Below, piece by piece: positions 22,967 to 34,564 of a stretch of DNA of 64,000 nucleotides. Every line of letters starts with the position of its first letter. Position 1 is the first letter of the stretch. Both the position numbers and the translations under genes were made by a program. The stretch comes from Ascarosepion bandense (Eukaryota; Mollusca; Cephalopoda; Sepiida; Sepiidae): assembly GCA_037127315.1 (NCBI GenBank), contig JBBBDQ010001685.1:422001-486000 (forward strand), in the 5' to 3' direction. The notes under the pieces were generated by a model. That model worked only from the letters and a program-made list of their open reading frames with translations, did not search any database and was not told the DNA's origin.

Positions 22967-23915
22967 TCTCTATATATACATACAAATGAATATGTCTCTC
23001 TGTCTGTGTGTGTGTTTGTGTGTCTCCATTCTAACAAACCCTACTGCTTCGAAGCCCTTGGTCCGGTTTCAATCAGAATTGGGTCACTTGTCGATAATAA
23101 CATGAACCTTTGTTGTACGCAAAAATTTTTGAATCGATTTACAGGCTACGGCAGATATCACCGAAATGCTTAGAATTTACGAACTCTTTTCCTCTGAGAC
23201 TCCTTATGCGAATTCAACCAAAATCGGGTAACTTGTAGATCAAGGTCCGAGACTTTGATGTACACAAACATTGTTTCGAATAAATGTACAGAGTACTTCA
23301 AAAATCACCGACAAACATGACTTCGGGTCGTCTTTTGAGCACTTTTATGCATTTCACCAAGACGCTTCACTCAAACTCAACCAAAATCGAGTAACTGGTA
23401 GATCAAGGTCTGATGCTTTGATATGCTAACAAAAATTTCAGTTGACACACTGGTTGCGGCAAAAATTAGTAGAAAATGTTGCTTTTTGCTATCGTTTATT
23501 TTTTCGAAACTCTTTGTTTTCTTCCAACAAAAATAGGATTTTTTTTTGTAACTTCTACTTTATCATATGCCATAACAATTTCACGTTTTCTCCAAGGTAA
23601 CAACCCCCCTCCTGACGTTGCAGGGACAATGCATCTACTTCTTCTGTGTCACAAAGTCATCGCATCACATTACAGTCTAACGTAACGCCAACCCTCCTTC
23701 ATCCACTTGTACAGACATGATTCCCGTTTATTGGCAAAATTGACCAAGCATGAATCCCGTTTTACAAATACATCAAAAACCAATAATTATTTCGCATTTT
23801 TTTAACTTACGCATCACGGCAAACCTCAGACTGAGGATTTTTAAATGAGCACTTGACATTACCATTTCAACATAACCACCAAAAAACCCGAGCAACGCCA
23901 GGCTATACAGCAAGT
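22967..23915 (+). mobile_element. Helitron-like element inserted in LINE-B
   Basis: The 5' end starts TCTCTATATATACAT. The 3' end has the hairpin region cccgagcaacgccaggct at 23887-23904 and terminates in caagt at 23911-23915 (relative of CTAGT). The flanks read ggactaca on the left and ataaactac on the right, which together match the LINE-B sequence ggactacaaataaactgc at 12700. This indicates insertion at an A/T-type site. No coding capacity recognised. Confidence 0.7.
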
Positions 23916-24250
23916 ATAAACTACAAGAAAACTGAATGCATGGTAATCAGTAAAAGGAGCCGAAAATGCCATCTTCAAGTAGTGGATAATAAAATCAAGA
24001 AGTTACAGAAAGTTATATCGTTAGTAAGTGTCCCAGCAGAGGATGGAAAGTGCAACATTGAGACCCGAAGGCGTGTTCGCTTGGCCAAGGATGTATTCCA
24101 GTAGCTAAATAGAGTACTGAGAGAGGAAGATTCTCTAGAAACAAAGAAGAGAGTAATTGATTGCTATGTTATGTCTGTCCTTCAATATAGTAGCGAATGC
24201 TGGACAATTTCATCAAAGATGAAGGAAAAACTTGAAGCAACGGGATACCA
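23916..24250 (+). mobile_element. LINE-B copy, part upstream of the satellite
   Basis: Readable LINE-B segments: KKTECMVISKRSRKCHLQV, DGKCNIETRRRVRLAKDVFQ, then QYSSECWTISSKMKEKLEAT. The reading stops at gaagcaacggg, where the 23-bp satellite begins. The same LINE resumes at about 28728. Confidence 0.85.
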
Positions 24251-27208
24251 TGGACAGAATACAAAGGATACCATAGACAGAATAATAAGGATACCATGGA
24301 CAGAATATAAGGATACCATGGACATAATACTAAGGATAACATGGACAGAATACTAATGTTACCATGGACAAAATACAAAGGATACCATGGACAGAATACT
24401 AAGGATACCATGGACAGAATACTAAGGATAACATGGACGAATATAATGTTGCCATGGACCAAGAATACAAGGATACCATGTGGACAGAATACTAAGGATA
24501 CCATGGACAGAATACTAAGGATAACATGGACAGAATACTAATGTTACCATGGACAGAATACAAAGGACCATGGACAGAATAATAAGGATACCATGGACAG
24601 AATACAAAGGATAACATGGACAGAATACTAAGGATACCATGGACAGAATACTAAGGATAACATGGACAGAATACTAATGTTACCATGGACAGAATACAAA
24701 AGGATACCATGGACAGAATGCTAAGGATACCATGGACAGGGTATAAGGATAACATGGATGAAATACTAATGTTACCATACAGGCCAGGAAGATACAAAGG
24801 ATACCATGGACAGAATACTAAGGATACCATGGACAGAATAATAAGGATACCATGGACAGAATAATAAGGATAACATGGACAGAATACTAATGTTACCATG
24901 GACAGAATACAAGGTATGGACAGAATACTAAGGATACTGTGGACAGAATAATAAGGATACCATGGACAGAATACTGATGTTACCATGGACAGAATACAAA
25001 GGATACCATGGACAGAATAAACGGAACCATGGACAGAATACTAATGTTTACCATGGACCAGAATACAAGATACCATGGACAGAATAATAAGGATACCATG
25101 GACAGAATACTAAGGATAACATGGACAGAATACTAATGTTACCATGGACAGAATACAAAGGATACCATGGACAGAATACTAAGGATACCATGGACAGAAT
25201 ACTAAGGATAACATGGACAGAATACTAATGTTACCATGGACAGAATAATAAGGATACCACATGGACAGAATAATAAGGATACCATGGACAGAATACAAAG
25301 GATACCATGGACAGAATAATAAGGGTACCATGGACAGAATACTAATGTTACCATGGACAGAATACAAAGGATACCATGGACAGAATACTAAGGATAACAT
25401 GGACAGAATACTAATGTTACCATGGACAGAATACAAAGGATACCATGGACAGAATAATAAGGATACCATGGACAGAATACAAAGGATACCATGGACAGAA
25501 TAATAAGGATACCATGGACAGAATACAAAGGATACCATGGACAGAATAATAAGGATACCATGGACAGAATAATAAGGATAACATGGACAGAATACTAATG
25601 TTACCATGGACAGAATACAAAGGATACCATGGACAGAATACAAAGGATACCATGGACAGAATACTAAGGATAACATGGACAGAATACTAATGTTACCATG
25701 GACAGAATACAAAGGATACCATGGACAGAATAATAAGGATACCATGAATGAGAATACAAAGGATACCATGGACAGAATAATAAGGATACCATGGACAGAA
25801 TAATAAGGATAACATGGACAGAATACTAATATTACCATGGACAGAATACAAAGGATACCATGGACAGAATACAAGGATACCATGGACAGAATACTAAGGA
25901 TAACATGGACAGAATACTAATGTTACCATGGACAGAATACAAAGGATACCATGGACAGAATAATAAGGATACCATGGACAGAATACAAAGGATACCATGG
26001 ACAGAATAATAAGGATACCATGGACAGAATAATAAGGATAACATGGACAGAATACTAATGTTACCATGGACAGAATACAAGGATACCATGGACAGAATAC
26101 AAGGATACCATAGACAGAATAATAAGGATACCATGGACAGAATACAAAGGATACCATGGACAGAATACTAAGGATAACATGGACAGAATACTAATGTTAC
26201 CATGGACAGAATACAAAGGATACCATGGACAGAATACTAAGGATACCATGGACAGAATACTAAGGATAACATGGACAGAATACTAATGTTACCATGGACA
26301 GAATACAAAGGATACCATGGACAGAATAATAAGGATACCATGGACAGAATACTAAGGATAACATGGACAGAATACTAATGTTACCATGGACAGAATACAA
26401 AGGATACCATGGACAGAATACTAAGGATACCATGGACAGAATACTAAGGATAACATGGACAGAATACTAATGTTACCATGGACAGAATACAAAGGATACC
26501 ATGGACAGAATAATAAGGATAACATGGACAGAATACTAATGTTACCATGGACAGAATACAAAGGATACCATGGACAGAATACTAAGGATACCATGGACAG
26601 AATAATAAGGATACCATGGACAGAATACTAAGGATAACATGGACAGAATACTAATGTTACCATGGACAGAATACAAAGGATACCATGGACAGAATACTAA
26701 GGATAACATGGACAGAATACTAATGTTACCATGGACAGAATATTAAGGATTCCATGGACAGAATACTAAGGATAACATGGACAGAATACTAATGTTACCA
26801 TGGACAGAATACAAAGGATACCATGGACAGAATAATAAGGATAACATGGACAGAATACTAATGTTACCATGGACAGAATACTAATGTTACCATGGACAGA
26901 ATACAAAGGATACCATGGACAGAATAATAAGGATACCATGGACAGAATACTAAGGATACTATGGACAGAATACTAAGATTACCATGGACAGAATAATAAG
27001 GATACCATGGACAGAATACTAAGGATACTATGGACAGAACACTAAGGATTCCATGGACAGAATACTAAGGATACCCTGGACAGAATACTAAGATTACCAT
27101 GAACAGAATACTAAGGATTCCATGGACAGAATACTAAGGATACCATGGACAGAATACTAAGGATACCATGGACAGAATACTAAGGATACTATGGACAGAA
27201 TACTAAGG

Positions 27209-27280
27209 ATTATGTCCATGGTATCCTTAGTATTCTGGACAGTATTCTGGTATTCATGGTATCTTTAGAATTCTGGACAG
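27209..27280. repeat. inverted satellite monomers, first occurrence
   Basis: Within the array, tatgtccatggtatccttag, then tattctgg, is the reverse complement of the surrounding monomers, creating a local palindrome. It is repeated almost exactly 377 bp further on. Confidence 0.9.
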
Positions 27281-27585
27281 AATACTAAGGATACCATGGA
27301 CAGAATACTAAGGATAACACGGACAGAATACTAATGTTACCATGGACAGAATACAAAGGATACTATGGACAGAATAATAAGAATACCATGGACAGAATAC
27401 TAAGCATGCTATGGACAGAATACTAAGAATTCCATGGACAGAATACTAAGGATACCATGGACATAATACTAAGATTACCATGGACAGAATACTAAGGATA
27501 CCATGGACAGAATACTAAGGATTCCATGGACAGAATACTAAGGATACCATGGACAGAATACTAAGGATACCATGGACAGAATACT

Positions 27586-27657
27586 AAGGATTATGTCCAT
27601 GGTATCCTTAGTATTCTGGACAGTATTCTAGTATTCATGGTATCTTTAGAATTCTGG
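27586..27657. repeat. inverted satellite monomers, second occurrence
   Basis: A nearly identical copy of the inverted block at 27209-27280, so the inversion was carried along by a duplication of about 377 bp inside the array. Confidence 0.9.
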
Positions 27658-28727
27658 ACAGAATACTAAGGATACCATGGACAGAATACTAAGGATACCA
27701 TGGACAGAATACCATGAGTACCATAAACAGAATACTAAGGTTACCATGGACAGAATACTAATGTTAACATGGACAGAATACTAAGGATACCATGAACAGA
27801 ATACTAAGGATACTATGGACAGAATACTAAGGATATCATGAACAGAATACTAAGGATACCATGAACAGAATACTAAGGAATACTAAGGATACCATCGACA
27901 GAATAATAAGGATACCATGGACAGAATACTAAGGATAATATGGACAGAATACTAAGGATACCATGAACAAAATACTAAGGAATACTAAGGATACCATGGA
28001 CAGAATAATAAGGATACCATGAACAGAATACTAAGGATACTATGGACAGAATACTAAGGATACCATGAACAGAATACTAAGATTACCCTGGACAGAATAC
28101 TAAGGATACCATGGATAGAATACTATGGATACCATGAACAGAATACTAAGGATACCATGGACAGAATACTAAGGATACCATGGACAGAATACTAAGGTTA
28201 CCATGGACAGAATACTAAGGATATACCATGAACAGAATACTAAGATTACCATGGACAGAATACTAAGGATACCATGAACAAAATACTAAGGAATACTAAG
28301 GATATCATGGACAGAATACTAAGGATACCATGAACAGAATACTAAGATTACCATGAACAGAATACTAAGATTACCATGGACAAAATACTAAGATTATCAT
28401 GGACAGAATACTAAGGGTACCATGAACAGAATACTAAGAATACCATGGACAGAATACTAAGTATACCATGGATAGAATACTAAGGATACCATGAACAGAA
28501 TACTAAGGATACCATGGACAGAATACTAAGGATACCATGGACAGAATACTAAGGTTACCATGGACAGAATACTAAGGATATCATGGACAGAATACTAAGG
28601 ATACCATGGATAGAATACTAAGGATACCATGAACAGAATATTAAGGATACCATGGACAGAATACTAAGGATACCATGGACAGAATACTAAGGTTACCATG
28701 GACAGAATACTAAGGATACCATGGACA

Positions 28728-28960
28728 GAATATATAAGCAACAATGACGAGGTTTTGGACAAAGAGAGGATAGACACGAAAATGAAAACTTATCCTTAAC
28801 ACCAGAAAAAGACAGCTGAAATTTTTGGAAAATGTAGTGAGGAAGGAGGGCCTGAAGAATATGATGCTCATATGTCAAATAGGAGAAGTGGGTGTTAAAC
28901 GCTACAAAGGGTAGGGAAATGTGGAGGACTATGATCTCTCTTCTGACTCAGCGTTCTTTC
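28728..28960 (+). mobile_element. LINE-B copy, part downstream of the satellite
   Basis: The last satellite monomer runs without a break into agcaacaatgacgaggtttt, the LINE-B sequence that follows the WIEHVSN segment in the copy at 14.65 kb. The gacagctgaaatttttgg and aggaagga blocks of the LINE C-terminal region follow. Confidence 0.85.
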
Positions 28961-29540
28961 TCTCTTCCGACTCAGCGTTGTCTTCGTCTACGAAAATATC
29001 ACAAATGAATATATTATTGAGGGTTACCCGCTTCCGAGGAACAGTTTCCCCTGGCAGCACCTCCCTCATTAAGAAAGAGTATCAGGAGTAATAGTGATGC
29101 CAGCAAACCGATGTCTGCCGAAGATTGGGATATTTTTGGACCTGCACCCGGGCTCCACCCATTAAAATGACTTAACGCCACATAATACAAAATATCTTCG
29201 GGCGAACAAATTGCATTTTTACCCCAATTGTGTTTCTGTCTTCGGATAGAACACACAAAAATATTGAGGAATGCCTACTGTCCAGGGATTCCAACTCAGC
29301 GTTTCACCTTCCTCGCTGCACCAAAGAGAGTATCGGAGGAATATCGACGCCAGCGATAGCTTAGCCTAGGTGCAGGCTCTTAAACCGGTCTTGTGTCATA
29401 TCTCGTCACTATTGTGGTGGTGAGGTGAGGTAAATAACAAGTGAAGTATCATTTCTAATCTCTAATGGAAATGGTAATATTAGCTTCTTCATTATAATTA
29501 TCGACATTTATTGGCCGAGCAGCCAGGGTAACTCGAGTTA
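28961..29540. other. unassigned, with one diverged direct duplication
   Basis: A segment near 28965-29110 (actcagcgtt, gcagcacctcc, aagagtatcaggagtaat, cgatgccagc-like) recurs in altered form at 29290-29360. No coding recognised. Confidence 0.45.
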
Positions 29541-29815
29541 CGATGTTTTAAATCCCTAGCTATCGAAAATCAAAATATAGTATCTAATAGCGAATAATTC
29601 AATGTTTCATCATAAGTATCTATCAGGATCTAATGCCAAATATTTAAGTATAAGGATCTATAAAGATTTAACACCGAGTGTTTCAATATAATGATCAACT
29701 GGGATCTAACACCTTATGTTTCACTATAAGGATCTATAAAGATCAAACATCGAATGTTTGAATATAAAGATCTCTAAGGATCTAACGCCAAATGTTTCAA
29801 TATAGGTACCTAACT
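29540..29815 (-). repeat. left, inverted arm of the 28-bp array
   Basis: Units such as gatctaatgccaaatattta and gatctaacgccaaatgtttc are reverse complements of the monomers in the right arm. About six to eight diverged units. Confidence 0.8.
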
Positions 29816-29919
29816 TTTTGTGTTTTTGTTACTAGAAACTATTAAAATCTTTCTTGGGTCTACTAACAGCTCCAACTTTTTTAATTACTGATGGTGTTTT
29901 TTTTCCAAACATTAACAGC

Positions 29920-30735
29920 GTTAGATCCATACACTGAAATATTCGGCATTAGATCCTTATATTGAAACATTCGGCATTAGATCCTTATATTGAAACATTC
30001 GACATTAGATCCTTATATTGAAATATTCGGCATTCGATCCTGATATTTAAATATTAGGCATTTGGTCCTTATATTGAAACATTCGGCATTAGATACTTAT
30101 ATTGAAACATTCGGCATTAGATCCTGATATTTAAATATTAGGCATTTGGTCCTTATATTGAAACATTCGGCATTAGATACTTATATTGAAACATTCGGCA
30201 TTAGATCCTGATATTTAAATATTAGGCATTTGGTCCTTATATTGAAACATTCGGCATTAGATCCATATATTGAATCATTTGGCATTAGATCCTTATATTG
30301 AAACATTTGGCATTAGATATTTATATTGAAACATTCGGCATTAGGTCTTTATATTGAAACATTCGGCATTAGAACCTGACATTTAAACATTAGGCATTTG
30401 GTCCTTATATTGAAACATTCGGCATTAGATCCTTATATTGAAACATTCGGCATTAGATCTTTATATAGAAACATTCGACATTAGATCCTGATATTGAAAC
30501 ATTCGGCATTAGATCCTTATATTGAGTCATTTGGCATTAGATCCTTATATTGAAACATTCGGTATTAGATCTTTATATTGAAACATTCGACATTAGATAC
30601 TTATATTGAAACATTCGGCATTCGATCCTGATATTTAAATATTAGGCATTTGGTACTTATATTGAAACATTCGGCATTAGATACTTATATTGAAAAATTC
30701 AGCATCAGACTCTTATATTGAAATATTCGGCATTC
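29920..30735 (+). repeat. 28-bp tandem array, right arm
   Basis: About 29 monomers of the type ggcattagatccttatattg plus aaacattc. A three-monomer super-unit containing tgatatttaaatattaggca recurs around 30030-30240. Together with the inverted left arm and a spacer of about 105 bp it makes a large imperfect hairpin. Confidence 0.92.
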
Positions 30736-31199
30736 ATTGACTGAGCAGTTAGCACAACATTATGCAGTTTCCCCCCCTCCCTGGACATTAGTTGATGATC
30801 AAAATGTAGTATCTTTTCTCTTTATTTCTCATAGTAATTTCAGCTATTTCCTTACATGAAAATAATCCGACCTTCTTTGATTGAGCAGCCAGTGTTACCG
30901 TCGGTTGAAATTGATTGACTCTCTTTATTAAAAGTCTAGTTATTGTTATTATTCTTTTGAGTACTGATTGATTGATTGATTGATTTGTTTGTTTAATGGC
31001 ATATCAACTCCCTATGGATCATTTAATGTCGAAATTCAATTTTCTTTGAATTCATAAAAATATAAGTGTTATTCTGCTTTCAGTGTTATTCTGCTTTCAT
31101 AAATGAATACATAGTAGAAGATACACATATTTTGTGCATATATGTAATTTTTTCCCCTGTTTCATTCGAAGGAAGGCAGTAGAACTACTAAGACACAAC
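30736..31199. other. unassigned with small repeat fragments
   Basis: gattgagcagccagtg (about 30878) and gatcaaaatgtagtatct (about 30798) also occur near 22.87, 29.52 and 47.72 kb. A SINE-3-type tail block (atggcatatcaactccctat) is at about 30997. A (GATT)n run is at 30965-30983. Confidence 0.45.
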
Positions 31200-31410
31200 T
31201 GGTTACTGGGTGTGGAAGAATTTTGAAAAGAAACATTACAGAGAGATGATAGTCCTCCACATTTCCCTAACCTAGAATATAGTAATCAGGACAGTAGATA
31301 ATGATAGACATTACATTTAAATTTTTGGAAATTAAAGTTGGGTGGAAAGAATGAAGCCTGAAGAGAGTTCCATGTACGAGAAATGCGAGAAAAGAAATCG
31401 TTAACATATA
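31200..31410 (-). mobile_element. LINE-A 3' fragment, old subfamily
   Basis: The segment with actaagacacaactgg, ggacagtagataatgataga and agttccatgtacgagaaatg matches the older LINE-A 3' ends at 36.1 and 39.1 kb. Confidence 0.65.
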
Positions 31411-31425
31411 CATGTTTGTTTGTTG

Positions 31426-31510
31426 GTTGGTATATTTATTTAGCGGTATTTCAACACCTCTGTGGGTTATTTAATGCCAAAATATAAATCTTTTGTACAT
31501 AATTTTTTAT
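31426..31510 (-). mobile_element. SINE-3 tail fragment
   Basis: ttagcggtatttcaacacct and gggttatttaatgcc match the tail block of the SINE-3 copies. Confidence 0.5.
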
Positions 31511-31561
31511 ATTCAGGGAAAAATAGATAAATATTTTTTAGATTATAAAACATATAAAATC

Positions 31562-32120
31562 TCACTACAAAAATGTATCACTGATAATTTTGATTTCTAT
31601 AAAAATGTATCACTGATAATTTTGATTTCTATACAAATGTATCACTGATAATTTTGATTTCTATACAAATGTATCACTGATAATTTTGATTTCTATAAAA
31701 ATGTATCACTGATAATTTTGATTTCTATAAAAATGTATCACTGATAATTTTGATTTCTATACAAATGTATCACTGATAATTTTGATTTCTATAAAAATGT
31801 ATCACTGATAATTTTGATTTCTATAAAAATGTATCACTGATAATTTTGATTACTATAAAAATGTATCACTGATAATTTTGATTTCTATAAAAATGTATCA
31901 CTGATAATTTTGATTTCTATAAAAATGTATCACTGATAATTTTGATTTCTATAAAAATGTATCACTGATAATTTTGATTTCTATAAAAATGTATCACTGA
32001 TAATTTTGATTACTATAAAAATGTATCACTGATAATTTTGATTTCTATAAAAATGTATCACTGATAATTTTGATTTCTATAAAAATGTATCACTGATAAT
32101 TTTGATTTCTATAAAAATGT
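31562..32120. repeat. 32-bp tandem array, about 17 copies
   Basis: Units of aaaaatgtatcactgataat followed by tttgatttctat repeat every 32 bp with almost no divergence (aaaaa/acaaa and attt/atta variants only). Confidence 0.97.
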
Positions 32121-32129
32121 ATTTTTATA

Positions 32130-32655
32130 CTTTTCACTGTTGTATTGATTGTCATAATGCTATAAAAATGTATTGTGGGTCATTTTACTATTTAAATTTA
32201 ACGTTGATTTTTGATTAGGAGTTCAATATTTTCCCAAAGCTGGGACCCTAACATATACTCCAACCCCGGCTTTATCATCATACCCAGGACGAAGTAGTGA
32301 TAAAGACTTCCCTCCTAAAGTTTTATTTAAAGTAGTGTGGAATGTCAACATTTTGATTATTTTATTTTCTCTTCGACTTAATTGTGCTATCCATTTTATT
32401 TGTTGCTGCTATGGAAAGTCCTATGATTTCTGCTATTTGCTATAGTTCTTGCTTGTGCTTCTGTAGCAACAGGCTACAAGGTTCGAATAGAGGTGGTCCT
32501 CACTCAGACTTACTGGCTTCATTCGCTCTTAGTCATGATTTGCGCATTAATAATCACAGCTATGTGCAAATGTCTAGGACATTTAAATATACCGTATCAC
32601 ACGCCCAAACGAATCTGCTGATAGAGAATGATGACAGGATAATGATTCAGCAGAG
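32130..32655. repeat. dispersed repeat shared with 47.9 kb
   Basis: 32310-32480 resembles 47905-48080 (tatccattttatttgttgct, and the atagttcttg/gcagttcttt and agcgccaat/agcaacagg regions). No ORF with a known domain. Confidence 0.55.
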
Positions 32656-32657
32656 CC

Positions 32658-32745
32658 TATAGATCAGCGGCCGGCAACTCTCGGCCTGCGGGCCACATCC
32701 GGCCCTCCAGTGAATCTTGTCCGGCCCGCTACCTTACGCTGGGTT
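32658..32745. mobile_element. hAT-like terminal fragment
   Basis: cagcggccggcaactctcgg and cctgcgggccacatccggcc are typical of hAT element ends. No matching second end was found, so it is a fragment. Confidence 0.5.
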
Positions 32746-32968
32746 CGATATAAATATAGGTAAGCCAAACCAAAGTGACAGTTGATAGTCTGAATATATT
32801 GCGTCGAAATTTTTAAAAAAATATTTCTTTTTATCCGGAGAATGTGTTTTACTTTTATTTTTTTGTAAATACAACAAGAAAAAAATCAAAATACGTTTTC
32901 TAAGGCAAAAGTTATCGAAAATAATTTCCAAATCATTTCAAAATGGTATATAAAATCAATTTTTATGC

Positions 32969-33005
<37 letters not shown>

Positions 33006-33260
33006 TTTTAGTTAATGTGCTTTTATATTTTTTGGTGTTGGGGTGGGGTGGGGGAGAATTCGTTCACACGATTTAAATGTAATTATTTTTTATTATGAAA
33101 TTCTTTGACATACCAAATGTTTCTTGTTTAAACAAACATTATCATAAAATCTATGAAACAAAGCGATTTAAAAAAAAACAGCAAGGCTATTTTTAAAAAG
33201 CTTTAGTTTTTTTCTAGTAAATGTGCAAATGTTTAACAATTTACTTACACCTATTTCTGC
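32746..33260. other. unassigned AT-rich sequence with (TA)n
   Basis: A (TA)n run is at about 32972-33004. No gene recognised. Confidence 0.5.
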
Positions 33261-33332
33261 AGTGGTGTGACCAATGCAGTGGTGTGACCAATGCAGTGGT
33301 GTGACCAATGCAGTGGTGTGACCAATGCAGAC
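33260..33332. repeat. 17-bp tandem repeat, four copies
   Basis: gcagtggtgtgaccaat repeats four times without change. Confidence 0.95.
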
Positions 33333-33384
33333 TGCAGAGAAATAAAGCAACACATGAATTACCTCCGTCATTCATACTGAGGTT

Positions 33385-33505
33385 TTCTACCACAGAAAGC
33401 AATGGCAACCTACTGTGGGATAATCTTCTGCCCAGTCAGTCATGTCTCTTTCAAGACATGACCGCCCAAGCGTGTATCACGTATGGCATTTAACTGACTG
33501 ACTCT
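33385..33505 (+). mobile_element. SINE-2 3' fragment
   Basis: ctaccacagaaagcaatggc through ctttcaagacatgaccgccc to atcacgtatggcatttaact is the last 120 bp of SINE-2. Confidence 0.8.
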
Positions 33506-34055
33506 CCTTGAAAATCTAATTAGAAATTGAATAATTGTTTTTATGCAACCAGTGTGGCTGGAAAATAACTTTGTAATGTTTAAAGGAAACAAAGCTGATG
33601 AACGTATTTTATTAGAAAACAAAGTAGAAATGACACATTCCAATTAATTATACAGAAAAATACGCTTCCTACTAAAATTCTTAATTCACATCATAACAAG
33701 GTTAGTTTCTGGACTTCAGTCAAATTGCCAATTATTCTAACAGTTGGCATCAGCGTGGGATTTTTAAAGATTTAAATAATCCCAAGTAAAGAGTTGGTTT
33801 TAATTTCCTGATTTTCAATTCCAAATTTAATGCTTTTCAGAATAAAACCGTTCTGACATCTTTGAACAGTCTTAGATGATTACTTAAATAACTGAAATTC
33901 GAATTGTAATAAAAAAAAAATTAAAAAATCAGAAAAATATTTTGATTTTTAATTTAATGAAATTAATTGAAATTAACTTGCCTATGTTATTTTTAGCGCA
34001 ACCTCATCGTCAGTGCAATTGCGATCTTCCAAATATAGCCTAAAGTTCTGAGCTC
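33506..34055. other. unassigned sequence
   Basis: AT-rich; nothing recognised. Confidence 0.4.
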
Positions 34056-34059
34056 AAAT

Positions 34060-34560
34060 ACAGGGTGGGGCAGAGCAACTTGCTTATTTGAATTTGGCGT
34101 CCTGAAGCGATGGTTGCTCCGAGGATGGTGGGGAGGGGCTTACTCGAGAGTGCGGGATTTAAAGTTTGTTTCTGTTTGCTTTACAGGAACCTCAGTGCGA
34201 ATCATGGAGTGGACGAAGTTGGAACGCACTTTTGCTGTTGAGGCATATTTTTCAAGCGGTGGCTCAATAGATCTGCATTGGCCAACATGGTCTCCTGATT
34301 TATCACACTGTGACTATTTTCTATGAGGCTACCTGAAGTCAGCTGTTTACAACGATCGTCCTAACACCTTGGTTCACCTGAAGAACAACATTCGTCAACA
34401 TACCCACCGATACGCTGGAAAAAGTCGACCGAAACTTCAGAGTACGATTAACCCAGTGTATAGAACAGAATAGACGCCATCTGATTGATGTCATCTTTAA
34501 AGCTTGTAAAATACAAAATTTAAATATTGTAATTGATGCTGTTTAAAGAATTACAAGTAT
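34060..34560 (+). mobile_element. internally deleted DDE transposon (DUF4817-type N-terminus)
   Basis: The 5' end is cagggtggggcagagcaact. The ORF from 34204 starts MEWTKLERTFAVEAYFSSGG, typical of the DUF4817 segment at the start of a widespread arthropod and mollusc transposase. After about 20 codons it jumps to the transposase C-terminal part LHWPTWSPDLSHCDYFL, a stop, then GYLKSAVYNDRPNTL. A frame change follows, into a readable VDRNFRVRLTQCIE. The central catalytic region is missing. The 3' inverted repeat is absent, cut off by the adjoining LINE-A. Confidence 0.75.
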
Positions 34561-34564
34561 ATCT

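Larger units (their letters stand above)
24244..28735. repeat. 23-bp satellite inside LINE-B
   Basis: About 190 tandem monomers of 23 bp, each a version of ataccatggacagaatacta followed by agg. Three main variants differ after gaata: caaagg, ataagg, and aacatgg...ctaatgtt. The last variant recurs every four monomers over much of the array (its ends at 26198, 26290, 26382 and 26474 are 92 bp apart, then 69), so there is a higher-order repeat. The right third (27.0-28.7 kb) is simpler, with accatgaacag variants. Long ORFs of up to 234 codons are by-products. Translated in one frame the monomer reads RIPWTEY, like the LINE-B segment RMPWIEH/QISWIEH. Confidence 0.97.

Noticed and set aside
25179..25883. 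234-codon minus-strand ORF rich in Tyr, Pro, Val and Ser
   Set aside because: It lies wholly within the 23-bp satellite. Three monomers (69 bp) keep frame, so the ORF follows from the repeat period and is not evidence of a gene.
29540..32120. Possible CRISPR-like arrays (28-bp and 32-bp repeats)
   Set aside because: The repeats are contiguous, without unique spacers and without cas genes, in a eukaryotic context. They are ordinary tandem repeats.
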